Shown one piece after another: positions 37,979 to 48,830 of a stretch of DNA of 64,000 bases. Position numbers and translations under genes: made by a program. The stretch comes from Candidatus Acidulodesulfobacterium acidiphilum (lineage in GTDB: Bacteria > SZUA-79 > Acidulodesulfobacterales > Acidulodesulfobacteraceae). The notes beneath the pieces are model-generated. The model searched no databases. It was not told where the DNA came from and was given only the letters and a program-made list of their open reading frames with translations. How positions within the stretch are numbered: the stretch's first letter is position 1; each line of letters starts with the position of its first letter. The stretch is taken from the NCBI GenBank assembly GCA_008534395.1, contig SHMQ01000009.1, forward strand, positions 22,387 to 86,386, read 5' to 3'.

Positions 37979-39541
37979 TCAAGCGTTAATTTCAATTTCG
38001 CAGATTGTTTTATTTGCGGCGTTTTTATTATGAACGTATAGCTTATTCAACGCGTTAACGTAAGCCTTGGCGCTGGCGGTAACTATGTCGGTATGAGCGC
38101 TTCTTCCGGTAATGCTCTCGCCTTTGTGTTCTATGGTAATGGAGACGTTTCCCTGTGCTTCCGTAGTTCCCCTTATAGATTTAACTTCGTAGCCGATAAC
38201 TTTAGCCTGAGAATTTACGATTTTTTCTATGGCGTTAACCGCTGCATCTACCGGACCGTTTCCGCAGGAAGAATCGTGTTTTAACTCTCCGTCAACTTTA
38301 AGTTTTACCATTGCAAGAGGCGAAACGGTATCGCCGCAAACTACGTTTACGTATTTTAATTCGTATTTCTCTACTAAATGATGCGAATTAGAAACAAGGG
38401 AATCTATGTCTTCATCATATATATCTTTTTTTTTGTCCGCAAGGTTTTTGAATTTTACGAAAGCTTTTTCTATCTCTTCGTCGTTCAATAAATAACCTAG
38501 AGAATTAAGTTTTTCTTTAAATGCATGTTTTCCGGAGTGCTTGCCCAGAACAAGTTCGTCCGGCTGTCTTCCGACGCTCTCGGGAGTCATAATCTCATAC
38601 GTAGTTTTTTCTTTAAGTACTCCGTCCTGATGAATTCCCGCTTCGTGCGAAAAAGCATTTTTGCCGACGATAGCCTTATTCGGCTGAACCGATATACCGG
38701 TTATATGAGTTAAAAGCTGTGAAGTTCTAAATATCTCCGATGTATTTATAGATGTTACGGCATTATATATATCTTTCCTGACTTCTAAAGCCATAACTAT
38801 TTCTTCCAGCGCGGCATTGCCTGCCCTCTCGCCGATACCGTTTATAGTGCATTCGACCTGATTTGCTCCTGCAAGTATCGCCGACAAAGAATTTGCTACG
38901 CCGAGACCTAAATCGTTGTGAGAGTGTACGCTTAAAACAATATTTTCTATTTCTTCGACTCTTTCCCTGATATTTTTTATAAAATTAAAAAATTCGAAAG
39001 GCGTCGCATATCCTACCGTATCCGGAATATTAACGGTAGTTGCGCCTGCGTCTATAACTCCTTTAATTACTTTGCATAAAAAATCTAAATCGGATCTGGA
39101 AGCGTCTTCGGCAGAAAATTCTACATTTTCTATGAACGATTTTGCGTATTTTACCATATTGACTGCGCGCTCGTATAATTCATCGCGAGTCATTTTAAGC
39201 TTGTATTTAAGATGTACGTCAGAAGTAGCAATAAATGTATGTATAACCGGTTTTTCTGCATGTTTTACCGCAGAATACGCCCTGTATATATCTTTTTCGT
39301 TTGCCCTTGCAAGACCGGCTATTTCAATGCCTTTTATCTCTTGAGCTATAGCGCTGACGGCTTCAAAATCGCCCTCGGAGGCAATAGGAAAACCGGCTTC
39401 TATGACATCCACGCCGAGCCTTGCCAACTGTCTCGCCAAGTTTAGCTTTTCGTCTATATTCATGCTGGCGCCGGGAGACTGCTCGCCGTCCCTAAGGGTA
39501 GTATCGAATATTTTTATTTTTTTAAAAGCATCGCCGCCCAT
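37979..39541 (-). CDS. leuA: 2-isopropylmalate synthase LeuA
   Basis: LeuA condenses 2-oxoisovalerate with acetyl-CoA, the committed leucine step. The 520-residue protein has the DRE-TIM motif DTTLRDGEQSPGASM near residue 13. Metal-binding VHSHNDLGLGVANSL and NGIGERAGNAALEEIVMAL follow, with KHSGKHAF later on. A C-terminal LeuA regulatory domain (about 390-510) is complete, so leucine feedback is likely. The gene follows pssA by 20 bp. Confidence 0.95.
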   Translation of the reverse strand: MGGDAFKKIKIFDTTLRDGEQSPGASMNIDEKLNLARQLARLGVDVIEAGFPIASEGDFEAVSAIAQEIKGIEIAGLARANEKDIYRAYSAVKHAEKPVIHTFIATSDVHLKYKLKMTRDELYERAVNMVKYAKSFIENVEFSAEDASRSDLDFLCKVIKGVIDAGATTVNIPDTVGYATPFEFFNFIKNIRERVEEIENIVLSVHSHNDLGLGVANSLSAILAGANQVECTINGIGERAGNAALEEIVMALEVRKDIYNAVTSINTSEIFRTSQLLTHITGISVQPNKAIVGKNAFSHEAGIHQDGVLKEKTTYEIMTPESVGRQPDELVLGKHSGKHAFKEKLNSLGYLLNDEEIEKAFVKFKNLADKKKDIYDEDIDSLVSNSHHLVEKYELKYVNVVCGDTVSPLAMVKLKVDGELKHDSSCGNGPVDAAVNAIEKIVNSQAKVIGYEVKSIRGTTEAQGNVSITIEHKGESITGRSAHTDIVTASAKAYVNALNKLYVHNKNAANKTICEIEINA

Positions 39542-39561
39542 TAAAATCCTCCCGCAAAAGC

Positions 39562-40368
39562 CTATTTAATTTCTTTATTAATCTTTTTTATCTTAACATT
39601 AACGAAATAAAAATACAATAGCGGAGAAATAAATGAATATAGTATGAAAATAGTAAAAATAGATTCGACAGGCTTTATTATAATAATTATTAAAATAAAT
39701 AATATAAGTATCAAAAACTCGAAAGCCCTGCGTTTAAAAACCGAAAAATCTTTCATGGCAAAGTATCCAATGTTGCTTATCATCAGCAGTCCTACTATTA
39801 CGGTAAGAACAAGCATAATTTTGGTTGTAAACAAAGTGCGTATCGAAAATTTAGTAATAAAAAAAAGCGTAGAAACTATGGTTCCTGCAGCCGCAGGAGA
39901 CGGAAGCCCCGTAAACTTTTTATATTCGACCGAGTTGACCTGCACGTTAAATCTTGCCAGCCTCAACGTCGCCCCTAGAAGATATACGAACACAACCGCC
40001 CATCCTATTCTCCCCATATCCATAAAAAACCATTTGAACAGCAGAACGGACGGAGCAGCTCCGAAAGCAATTAAATCGGATAGCGAATCATATTCTATCC
40101 CAAATTTAGAGCTTGTATTAGTCAGCCGTGCTACCTTGCCGTCTATTCCGTCGAAAAATATAGACGCTATTATAAGCCATCCGGCTATCCAATATCTGCC
40201 GTCTATTGAATTAATTATCGAATAAAAACCGGACAAAAGCGAAAGGCTGGTTATTAGATTAGGTAAAAGAAAAACGCCTTTTGTCATACTGTTTTTGTAT
40301 AACTCATTAGTATTTAGGGCGGTTTTTATCGGAGAATAATTCTTTTTTTGTTTATTAGACGCTATCAT
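39562..40368 (-). CDS. pssA: CDP-diacylglycerol--serine O-phosphatidyltransferase PssA
   Basis: PssA makes phosphatidylserine from CDP-diacylglycerol and serine. The 268-residue membrane protein has the CDP-alcohol phosphatidyltransferase motif with Asp73-Gly74, Asp76-Gly77, Ala80-Arg81, Gly90, Asp94 and Asp98. About eight hydrophobic helices are visible. Its start overlaps the end of psd by 14 bp. Together they form phosphatidylethanolamine and are embedded between ilvC and leuA. Confidence 0.93.
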   Translation of the reverse strand: MIASNKQKKNYSPIKTALNTNELYKNSMTKGVFLLPNLITSLSLLSGFYSIINSIDGRYWIAGWLIIASIFFDGIDGKVARLTNTSSKFGIEYDSLSDLIAFGAAPSVLLFKWFFMDMGRIGWAVVFVYLLGATLRLARFNVQVNSVEYKKFTGLPSPAAAGTIVSTLFFITKFSIRTLFTTKIMLVLTVIVGLLMISNIGYFAMKDFSVFKRRAFEFLILILFILIIIIIKPVESIFTIFILYSFISPLLYFYFVNVKIKKINKEIK

Positions 40369-41050
40369 TTATTTTTCCAAGTATGGTTTTGCCAGAAAAA
40401 ACTGTACCGCCTATTTCGACGTAAGGAGTAAAACCTGCAGGCAGATATATATCTAATCTGGAGCCGAACTTAATTAAGCCGAATCTTTCGCCGGACTTTA
40501 CGGCATCTCCTTGCTTAATTTTGCAAACTATGCGCCTTGCTATAAGTCCCGCTATCTGAACAAAAGCTATTTTTTTATTTTTTTCTTTTAAAACTCCGCC
40601 CGCATTTAAAATTACCGCATTAAACTCGTTTTCGGAAGATGCCTTATCTAAATTTGCGGAAAAAAATCTGCCCTTATTATAAATTACTTTTTCTACTATT
40701 CCGCCGAACGGAATCCTGTTGACGTGTACATTAAAAAGAGACATAAAAATGCTAATTTTAAAAACTTCTCCTTTTAAAAACCTTTCGTCAAAAACTCTCT
40801 GCAAAAATATAATTTTACCGTCGGCGGGAGAAACTATTTCGTCTTCTTTTAAAACAGAATCGGGCTTTCGTTCAGGATCCCTGAAAAAATATATACAGAA
40901 AAAAAAGAAAAGGACTAAAAGCGCAAACATCGAAAAATATACATATTCCAAAATTATATTTTTTGCATAAAAGCCCAGAATTAAAAAAAGTAGCGAACAG
41001 ATAAATGCGGCTGCTATAAACTGAATGCCCTCTTTCGCTATATATTTCAT
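40355..41050 (-). CDS. psd: phosphatidylserine decarboxylase Psd
   Basis: Psd decarboxylates phosphatidylserine to phosphatidylethanolamine. The 231-residue protein is the short class. Two N-terminal membrane helices (about 10-55) precede IVSPADGKI, FMSLFNVHVNRIPFGG and the self-cleavage segment LIKFGSRLDIYLP. The Gly-Ser there is where the pyruvoyl group would form. It is followed by pssA, with overlapping ends. Confidence 0.94.
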   Translation of the reverse strand: MKYIAKEGIQFIAAAFICSLLFLILGFYAKNIILEYVYFSMFALLVLFFFFCIYFFRDPERKPDSVLKEDEIVSPADGKIIFLQRVFDERFLKGEVFKISIFMSLFNVHVNRIPFGGIVEKVIYNKGRFFSANLDKASSENEFNAVILNAGGVLKEKNKKIAFVQIAGLIARRIVCKIKQGDAVKSGERFGLIKFGSRLDIYLPAGFTPYVEIGGTVFSGKTILGKINDSV

Positions 41051-41062
41051 TTTTTTAATATT

Positions 41063-41086
41063 GGGGCAGATATATGAGTCTGCCCC
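41063..41086. repeat. short palindrome GGGGCAGA-N8-TCTGCCCC
   Basis: A perfect 8-bp inverted repeat lies between ilvC and psd. Its GGGGCAGA...TCTGCCCC arms resemble those of families A and B, which also have CAGA...TCTG at the core boundary. There is no T run after it on the minus strand, so it does not look like an intrinsic terminator for ilvC. Confidence 0.75.
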
Positions 41087-41104
41087 GATGTCAAAATTTA
41101 TGTT

Positions 41105-42136
<1,032 letters not shown>

Positions 42137-42192
42137 TTAGAGAGACGGCGGTATTTAGCCCTCAATCGATTTTTATTATTTTTTTTATTAAT

Positions 42193-42684
42193 TTATATTA
42201 TTTTTTTAGCGCTGGCTAAAGCTATTATACCGGTTTTAACTATGTCTTTGATGCCTAAAGGCCTTAAAATGTCGATAAAAGAATCGATCTTCTTTTCCGA
42301 ACCTGTCACTTCAAGAGTGTAATGATTTCTTGAAACGTCTATAATCCTGCCGTTAAATATTTCTTTTATTCTGAAAATATCTCCTTTCGTCGTTTCATCA
42401 GCGTTAACTTTAACCAGAACGGTCTGCCTTAAAACGGAATCGTCGTCCGTAAATTCCTGAACTTTAATTACGTTAATAAGCCTGTTAAGCTGTTTAACTA
42501 TCTGTTCCAAAATTTGCGCATCTCCCGACGTTGCTATTATCATTTTGGACTCGTTTTTTTCTAAAGTTTTTGCTACGCATATACTGTCGATATTAAACCC
42601 TCTTGCCGAAAAAAGTCCGGCCACCCTGGTAAGCACGCCGGATTCGTTTTCCACTGTAATAGAAAGAATATGTGTTTTTTCCAT
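42193..42684 (-). CDS. ilvN: acetolactate synthase small subunit
   Basis: The regulatory subunit gives valine feedback to the catalytic IlvB subunit. The 163-residue protein opens with an ACT domain (HILSITVENESGVLTRVAGLFSARGFNIDSICV). A second ferredoxin-like domain follows (VKVNADETTKGDIFRIKEIF). It is separated from ilvB by 155 bp that include a family A repeat, unlike the tightly coupled arrangement usual for these partners. Confidence 0.94.
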   Translation of the reverse strand: MEKTHILSITVENESGVLTRVAGLFSARGFNIDSICVAKTLEKNESKMIIATSGDAQILEQIVKQLNRLINVIKVQEFTDDDSVLRQTVLVKVNADETTKGDIFRIKEIFNGRIIDVSRNHYTLEVTGSEKKIDSFIDILRPLGIKDIVKTGIIALASAKKII

Positions 42685-42732
42685 AGTTATACTCTTATAT
42701 AGTATTAATTTATTTTTTTATGTATTTATTCG

Positions 42733-42818
42733 GAAAAGGCGTCAGATTAATTTTTCCAAGAAACTTTTCATATTAATTCATTTTTGCATATGCGGAAAAT
42801 AAAGTCTGACACCTTTTC
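42733..42818. repeat. family A palindromic repeat, copy 3
   Basis: This 86-bp copy lies between ilvB and ilvN. Its ends read GGAAAAGGCGTCAGATTAAT and GTCTGACACCTTTTC. The interior TCATATTAATTCA matches copy 2. It would form a hairpin in the untranslated stretch between two genes for one enzyme. Confidence 0.88.
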
Positions 42819-42839
42819 AATATTTTACTTATGTCGAAA

Positions 42840-44570
42840 TTAAACCAAAAGCATACCTGTAATAGGCGAACCAGGCGCAACCATCGGATATACGCTTTCT
42901 TCTCTGTCGACTATAAAATCCATTATTACGGGTTTTTTTATAGACAGCGCCTTTTCTATTACTGGAACTACGTCATCCGGATCTTTAGCCCTTAAACCAA
43001 CAGCTCCGTATGCTTCGGCAAGTTTTACGAAATCCGGATTAACGTTCATTTCCGAAAATGAATATCTTTTATGATAAAACAGTTCCTGCCACTGTCTTAT
43101 CATGCCTAGAAAATTATTATTTATTATAGCTATTTTGACCGGCAGATTATACTGCACCGCCGTTGCAAGTTCTTGAATATTCATCTGAATGCTTCCGTCG
43201 CCGGCTATATCGAAAACGATTTTATCAGGATGGGCTATCTGCGCGCCGATAGCAGCCGGAAATCCGAAACCCATAGTTCCAAGACCGCCGGATGTCAATA
43301 AAGTCCTGGCATTTTTAAATTTATAAAATTGCGCGGTCCACATCTGGCTTTGACCCACTTCCGTAGCTATGATTGCATCTCCTCCGGTAAGTTCATAAAT
43401 TTTTTCAATTACATACTGAGGCTTAATTACGTCGTTCATTTTATAAGTAAGCGGATGTTCGTATTTCCATGCGTTTATTTCTTCGAGCCAGCCCAATCTT
43501 TCATATTTTGCTGCCGATATTTCTTCGTTTCTGCCATGTAAAACTTCAAGAAGGCTGCTTAAAACGGACTTAACGTCGCCCACAACGGGTATTTCTATTT
43601 TTACGTTCTTTCCTATAGAAGACGGATCTATGTCTATATGTGCAAACTTAGCATTTTTACCGAATTCTTCTACTTTTCCCGTAACCCTGTCGTCAAATCT
43701 AGCTCCTACGGCAACTATAAAATCGGCATTAGATATTGCCATATTTGAGGGATAGGTACCATGCATGCCTAACATGCCGAAAAAAAGAGGATGACATGAC
43801 GGAAATCCGCCAAGACCCATCAAAGTCGAAGTTATTGGGAGGTCAAGCAATTCAGCCAGTTCAAAAAGTTCCGTGGAAGCATTGGAGCTTATTACCCCGC
43901 CTCCTATATACAGCAAAGGTTTTTTGGCTTTTAAAATTTCTGAAGCAAGTTTTGCGATCTGTATATGGTGTCCAAAATAGGTAGGATTATATCCATGCAG
44001 TTGAACGGTTTCAGGATAATCAAACTCATACACGCTAGAAGTAATATCTTTAGGTATATCTATTAATACGGGTCCCGGTCTTCCGGTAGAAGCTATATAA
44101 AAAGCCTCTTTAATGGTTCTTGCAAGGTCTTTTATATCCTTAACCAAATAATTATGCTTAGTGCACGGTCTGGTTATACCTACGGTATCGGCTTCCTGAA
44201 AAGCATCGTTGCCTATAAGATTTGTAGGCACCTGGCCGGTAATAATAACCATAGGCACTGAATCCATATTAGCGGTTGCAATACCGGTTATAGTATTAGT
44301 AGCGCCCGGACCTGACGTAACCAAAACTACTCCTACTTTGCCGGATGCCCTGGCATAACCGTCTGCGGCGTGGGCTGCCCCCTGCTCATGTCTTACCAGC
44401 ACATGCTTAATTTTATCTTTGTAATTTAATAGTTCATCATAAATATTTAAAACTGCGCCGCCTGGATAACCGAATATCGTATCTACGCCTTCATTTATAA
44501 GACTTTCGATAATTATCTTTGAACCGGTCATTAAATTTTTCTTTGTATTATTATTTACTTTATGATTCAT
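42840..44570 (-). CDS. ilvB: acetolactate synthase large subunit
   Basis: IlvB is the thiamine-diphosphate enzyme that makes acetolactate from pyruvate. The 576-residue protein has the N-terminal [15 protein letters not shown] with the active-site Glu in [21 protein letters not shown]-associated segments lie in the middle. The ThDP motif [26 protein letters not shown] element appears as [15 protein letters not shown] then INNN. It begins 2 bp after ilvD. Confidence 0.96.
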   Translation of the reverse strand: MNHKVNNNTKKNLMTGSKIIIESLINEGVDTIFGYPGGAVLNIYDELLNYKDKIKHVLVRHEQGAAHAADGYARASGKVGVVLVTSGPGATNTITGIATANMDSVPMVIITGQVPTNLIGNDAFQEADTVGITRPCTKHNYLVKDIKDLARTIKEAFYIASTGRPGPVLIDIPKDITSSVYEFDYPETVQLHGYNPTYFGHHIQIAKLASEILKAKKPLLYIGGGVISSNASTELFELAELLDLPITSTLMGLGGFPSCHPLFFGMLGMHGTYPSNMAISNADFIVAVGARFDDRVTGKVEEFGKNAKFAHIDIDPSSIGKNVKIEIPVVGDVKSVLSSLLEVLHGRNEEISAAKYERLGWLEEINAWKYEHPLTYKMNDVIKPQYVIEKIYELTGGDAIIATEVGQSQMWTAQFYKFKNARTLLTSGGLGTMGFGFPAAIGAQIAHPDKIVFDIAGDGSIQMNIQELATAVQYNLPVKIAIINNNFLGMIRQWQELFYHKRYSFSEMNVNPDFVKLAEAYGAVGLRAKDPDDVVPVIEKALSIKKPVIMDFIVDREESVYPMVAPGSPITGMLLV

Positions 44571-44572
44571 GG

Positions 44573-46243
44573 TTATTTCCTTATATTTCTGTTTACTATT
44601 GCTCCTTCGTCAGCCGAAGATACTATTTCGGAGTATCTAGATAGATAACCGTAGTCTATTTTTTTAGGTTTTTTTGTAAATTGTTTTTTTCTTTCGATTA
44701 ATTCGGCTTCTGAAACATCTATGCTCAATTTTCTATTGGGAATATCTATTTCTATTTTATCGCCGTTTTTTACCAAGGCTATAGGTCCTCCTTCTTGAGC
44801 CTCCGGAGATACGTGTCCGACGCATGGACCTCTCGTTCCGCCGGAAAATCTGCCGTCGGTAATAAGAGCTACTTTTTCGCCGAGTCCCATTCCGACTATT
44901 TGAGAAGTAGGAGCAAGCATTTCACGCATTCCTGGTCCTCCTTTTGGGCCTTCAAATCTTATAACTACGATGTCTCCTTCTTTGACTTTTCCTTTAGAAA
45001 TATTTTCCATAGCGGATTCTTCGCTGTCGAAAACGACCGCCGTTCCTTTAAACTTCATCATTGAAGAGGTTACGCCGCTGGATTTAATAATAGCTCCGTT
45101 AGGCGCTAAATTCCCAAATAAAACGGCTATACCGCCTTCTTTGCGGTAAGGATTATCTGCTTTTCTTATAACTTCGTTATTCACGTAATTAACGTTAGAT
45201 ATTATTTCGCCTATAGATTTGCCGCTTACGTTCATAGATTTAGTGTTTATAAAATCTTTAAGTTCATACAAAAGGGATGGGATGCCTCCTGCAAAATCGA
45301 GGTCTTCGAGGAAATATTCTCCTGCAGGCCTTAAACTTGTAAGCTGAGGCGTATTTTTAGAAATTTCGTCGAAAAGCCTCAAGTCAAGTTTAATTCCCGC
45401 TTCATTTGCTATGGCAAGAAGGTGAAGCACCGAGTTGGAAGAACCGCCCAGCGCCATATCTACTGCAATAGCATTTTTAAAAGAATCTACAGTTACTATA
45501 TTTCTCGGCAGGATTTGGTTTCTAATCAAATCGACTACCCTTGCGCCGCTCTCAAAAGCTATCCTTTTTTTGATAGCGGAACCTGCAAGCGCAGTACCGG
45601 CGCCAGGCAGGGACATTCCAAGAACTTCGGTCATGCAAGCCATTGTATTAGCCGTGTAAAGACCCTGACATGAACCCTGCCCGGGGCATGCGCACATTTC
45701 AAGGTCGTTAAGCTCTTTTTCCGTAATTTCGTTTATTCTGAACTTTGCTACCGCCTCAAAAGTATCGCGGACGAAAGAAAGTCTGTTCCCGTGATAGTGT
45801 CCTGAAAGCATTGGGCCTGCGGTAACGACGATAGCCGGAATATTAAGGCGTAAAGACGCCATAAGCATACCCGGCGTTATTTTATCGCAGTTGGTAAGCA
45901 GTATAAGTCCGTCAAGACTGTGCGCTTCTGCAATAGTTTCTATCATATCCGCAATAAGTTCCCTTGAAGGAAGCGAATAGTGCATACCCCTGTGCCCCAT
46001 AGCTACGCCGTCGCAAATACCAGGGATTCCAAATACGAAAGGGCGTCCGCCGTTGCTGTAAACGCCGTTTTCAGCCGCCCTTTCAAGGTCTCTTATTCCT
46101 ACATGTCCGGGAATTAAATCGGTAAAACTTGACGCTATACCTATGAAAGGTTTTTTCATATCGGATTTAGTCATTCCTGTTGCATATAGCAGTGACCTGT
46201 GCGGAGTCCTGTCAATCCCTTCCTTAATATTATCGCTTCTCAT
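44573..46243 (-). CDS. ilvD: dihydroxy-acid dehydratase IlvD
   Basis: IlvD dehydrates dihydroxy acids to 2-oxo acids in valine and isoleucine synthesis and carries an Fe-S cluster. The 556-residue protein has [19 protein letters not shown], the cluster-associated Cys residues in NCDK and [16 protein letters not shown], and [18 protein letters not shown] near the end. It is the first gene of the ilv-leu supercluster on the minus strand. Confidence 0.96.
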   Translation of the reverse strand: MRSDNIKEGIDRTPHRSLLYATGMTKSDMKKPFIGIASSFTDLIPGHVGIRDLERAAENGVYSNGGRPFVFGIPGICDGVAMGHRGMHYSLPSRELIADMIETIAEAHSLDGLILLTNCDKITPGMLMASLRLNIPAIVVTAGPMLSGHYHGNRLSFVRDTFEAVAKFRINEITEKELNDLEMCACPGQGSCQGLYTANTMACMTEVLGMSLPGAGTALAGSAIKKRIAFESGARVVDLIRNQILPRNIVTVDSFKNAIAVDMALGGSSNSVLHLLAIANEAGIKLDLRLFDEISKNTPQLTSLRPAGEYFLEDLDFAGGIPSLLYELKDFINTKSMNVSGKSIGEIISNVNYVNNEVIRKADNPYRKEGGIAVLFGNLAPNGAIIKSSGVTSSMMKFKGTAVVFDSEESAMENISKGKVKEGDIVVIRFEGPKGGPGMREMLAPTSQIVGMGLGEKVALITDGRFSGGTRGPCVGHVSPEAQEGGPIALVKNGDKIEIDIPNRKLSIDVSEAELIERKKQFTKKPKKIDYGYLSRYSEIVSSADEGAIVNRNIRK

Positions 46244-46298
46244 AATGTATATCCTTAAGAATTATTTTATTTTTATTTTATATTGATTAATTTTTTAT

Positions 46299-46538
46299 TT
46301 ATCCTACTCCGGCAATTTTTTCTTTAATAATCTTTTTCATAATATCGTTGCCGTTTAATTTTTTTAACTTTAACTCTTTTATGGTTTTTTGTTCTTCAGG
46401 GGTTAAAAAAGGCTTGGTGCTGAATTTATCCAAAGCCTTTCCAATTTCTATATGTTCTTTATAAATCTTCTTGAAATTCTCGTCTTTTTCGGCTAAAATT
46501 TCAGCCGTTTTTCTTTCCGTTTCATCCAAAAATTGCAT
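46299..46538 (-). CDS. small YdcH/DUF465-family protein
   Basis: This 79-residue, highly charged helical protein has the DUF465 pattern: a first helix with KDENFKKIYKEHIEIGKALDK, then LTPEEQKTIKELKLKKLNGNDIM. The function of the family is unknown. A GGAGGTG-type ribosome site (around 46545-46551) supports expression. It lies between tsaB and ilvD and is probably expressed with one of them. Confidence 0.8.
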   Translation of the reverse strand: MQFLDETERKTAEILAEKDENFKKIYKEHIEIGKALDKFSTKPFLTPEEQKTIKELKLKKLNGNDIMKKIIKEKIAGVG

Positions 46539-46589
46539 AATAATTACACCTCCTGCGGATTTATTTATATTTATAAAACTATAAAACCT

Positions 46590-47294
46590 TTAAAAAGGAC
46601 CGTTGCCGTAAACATAATAAGGAGAAAGCTCTTCGGAGTATTGTTCGTTGAAAATATTATCTCCGTTTATTTTATACCTTTCTATGGTATATTTAGCAGC
46701 AAAATAAGGCGTATCTTTAAGGTCTAAAAATAATAAGCCTGAAACCGCTTTTTTTAATTTATCTTCTATAAACGAACAATCGCTTTCATTGTTAAAACCA
46801 TACGTCAAAAGCGGTTTATCTTCCATAGAGTTTAAAAAAAGGCGTATTTCTTCTAAATTTAAAAGATCGGTTTTAATTTGTCCTTCAAAATATTTAGTCG
46901 CCGAAGAAAATTCGGAAACATAGTAACGGTCTTTCGATGCATAGCAAACCGCAATAATTTTTTCTAATCCGGAGTTTTCTTTAGCTGCTCTGTATGCGCA
47001 AACAGATAAACTCCCAAGTCCGACTACCGCCGTTTTAAGCACATAAGACAGCGTTTTCGCTATCGTCAAAGAAACCCTGATACCGGTATAAGAACCGGGT
47101 CCCAGAATAACGGCTATTCCTTTTAAATCCGTTAATTTTATACCGGCCTTGTATACTATTTCATCTAACTGCTTAAAAATAAGAACGGAATGTTTTTCAT
47201 GAAAATCCGATATCGATTCTGAAAGAATATTAAAATTTTCATCGGCTGCCAACAGGTTGGAATAACCGTTGGAGCTGTCCATAGATAAAAACAT
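46590..47294 (-). CDS. tsaB: tRNA threonylcarbamoyladenosine biosynthesis protein TsaB
   Basis: TsaB partners TsaD and TsaE in making t6A37 on ANN-decoding tRNAs. The 234-residue ASKHA-fold protein has MDSSNGYSNLLA at the start and the signature VILGPGSYTGIRVSLTIAKTLSYVL near residue 65. It lacks the metal-binding histidines of TsaD, as expected. It follows rseP by 8 bp. Confidence 0.9.
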   Translation of the reverse strand: MFLSMDSSNGYSNLLAADENFNILSESISDFHEKHSVLIFKQLDEIVYKAGIKLTDLKGIAVILGPGSYTGIRVSLTIAKTLSYVLKTAVVGLGSLSVCAYRAAKENSGLEKIIAVCYASKDRYYVSEFSSATKYFEGQIKTDLLNLEEIRLFLNSMEDKPLLTYGFNNESDCSFIEDKLKKAVSGLLFLDLKDTPYFAAKYTIERYKINGDNIFNEQYSEELSPYYVYGNGPF

Positions 47295-47302
47295 ATAAAA
47301 AT

Positions 47303-48400
47303 TTAAGTTTTTATAGAGCGTAATATATCGTTGTAAGAAACGAACAGAAGCAGCAATATTAAAAACGCAAAACCTATTTTAACCGCAGTTTCTTGAAACT
47401 TAACGCTTAACGGACTTCTCTTTACCATTTCTATTATCGAAAATAACAGATGTCCTCCATCCAACGCGGGAATAGGAAAAAGGTTTACAAGGCCTATATT
47501 AACGCTTATGAATGCTACAAAATAAAAGAAATCGGAAATACCTAAACTGGCTGCCCGCCCGGAAAGCTGAGCTATCATTATAGGTCCTCCTAAATCGCTT
47601 GCGGGAAGTTTTCCCGTTATCAGATAAAAAAGACTGACTATAGTAATATAAATAATAAACCATATCTCTTTTAATGCCGAATAAAAAGAATCTAGGATAC
47701 CGGTGTATCTATAAAAAACAGCATTTTTTGAATTTGAAGGGGTTATTCCTATTATATATCTTTTTATTTTTTGCTTATATATATTAAAGCCTGCTATTAA
47801 CTGCGGTTTAACGGATACGAAAGAATTTATAATTTTACTTCCTATTTTTTCTTCCACTCCAAGCTTTAAAGTTTTTTTTCCGTATTTTTCTATGTTTTCT
47901 GCTAAACCTGCCCAAGAATGAACCTTTATTCCGTTAACGCTTGTAATAATTTCGCCTTTTTTAAGTCCTGCCTTTATTGCCGGTTTGCCTTTCAAAAGAC
48001 CGCCTATAATAGGTTTTAAAACTGGCCTTCCTGACATAAAAATGATAGTAAATATGATAGCCGCTAAAATAAAATTAAAAAACGGTCCGCAAAATATTAT
48101 AAGAAACTTTTTATACGGCGACAGATTACTGTATGAACGTTCTCTGTCTTCGGGAGGCAATTCCTCGGACGGGTCTTCTCCTGTAAGTTTAACGTATCCG
48201 CCGAGAGGAAGCGCCGAAACAAGGTATTCCGTTTCTCCTAACTGCCTGCCGAAAATTTTAGGCCCAAAACCCAAGGAAAACTTCTCGACTTTTACGCCTA
48301 ATTTTTTCGCTACTATAAAGTGTCCAAACTCGTGGATAAGAACTATAATGCTTATTACTATTAAAAATGCCAATATATCTAACGCTATGCTATCAAACAT
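47303..48400 (-). CDS. rseP: site-2 intramembrane protease RseP
   Basis: RseP cleaves membrane-spanning anti-sigma factors and remnant signal peptides. The 365-residue protein has the zinc site HEFGH (23-27) in the first helix. It has FGPKIFGRQLGETEYLVSALPLGGYVKLTGED, one PDZ domain (about 120-210) and the third metal ligand in PIPALDGGHLLF. E. coli RseP has two PDZ domains; only one is clear here, as in many other lineages. Confidence 0.93.
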   Translation of the reverse strand: MFDSIALDILAFLIVISIIVLIHEFGHFIVAKKLGVKVEKFSLGFGPKIFGRQLGETEYLVSALPLGGYVKLTGEDPSEELPPEDRERSYSNLSPYKKFLIIFCGPFFNFILAAIIFTIIFMSGRPVLKPIIGGLLKGKPAIKAGLKKGEIITSVNGIKVHSWAGLAENIEKYGKKTLKLGVEEKIGSKIINSFVSVKPQLIAGFNIYKQKIKRYIIGITPSNSKNAVFYRYTGILDSFYSALKEIWFIIYITIVSLFYLITGKLPASDLGGPIMIAQLSGRAASLGISDFFYFVAFISVNIGLVNLFPIPALDGGHLLFSIIEMVKRSPLSVKFQETAVKIGFAFLILLLLFVSYNDILRSIKT

Positions 48401-48830
48401 GTTTTATTTTTATTATATGGTTTATTTAAAATTATTTAAATTTTTAAAAAATTTAACATTTTCATAAATTTTATTATATTTTTTTTTCATCAAAAATGCA
48501 ATTTTTTAATTTTTCCTAAAATTGCCAATAGAAAATTATTTTTCTGGATTCCCGCCTGCGCGGGAATGACAATTAAGGAATTTAACTTTTCACCTAACAG
48601 GTGTCATTCCTGCGTAAGCAGATATAAGCGCACGCCGTTTATGCAGAATTTATAATATACCGAAACAGTTTTAAATATTTCTATCGGCAATTTTGGGTTT
48701 TTCCTAAATTTGCCAATAAGAAAAAGGTGTTAGAAAAAGGTGTCAGATTTTATTTTCCGCTTTTAAGAAGTCAATTAACACATAAAGTTCATTGCGGAAA
48801 ATTAATCTGACACCTTTTTCTTTTGTTTTT
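48401..48830. repeat. 430-bp mosaic of repeats between pheT and rseP
   Basis: No gene is visible in this gap. It contains at least three kinds of element. A GGATTCCCGCCTGCGCGGGA palindrome lies at 48546-48565 and a partner GTCATTCCTGCGTAAGCAG at 48603-48621, in opposite orientation; this sequence type is common in proteobacterial genomes. A sequence TTTTCCTAAAATTGCCAATA (48511-48530) recurs as TTTTTCCTAAATTTGCCAAT (48698-48717). The second copy also pairs with CTATCGGCAATTTTGGG just before it. Family A copy 4 occupies the end nearest pheT. Confidence 0.8.
48733..48820. repeat. family A palindromic repeat, copy 4 (inverted)
   Basis: This 88-bp copy directly follows the pheT stop codon on the minus strand. 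Compared with the other four copies it is inverted: the TTTATTTTCCGC arm is on the left. The arms GAAAAAGGTGTCAGATT and AATCTGACACCTTTTTC are perfect complements over 17 bases. A partial GGTGTTAGAAAAAGG sequence just before it looks like a truncated second end. Confidence 0.9.

Noticed and set aside
39644..40225. 193-residue ORF on the plus strand opposite pssA
   Set aside because: It lies wholly antisense to a well-supported membrane enzyme and its composition is that expected of a mirrored hydrophobic gene.
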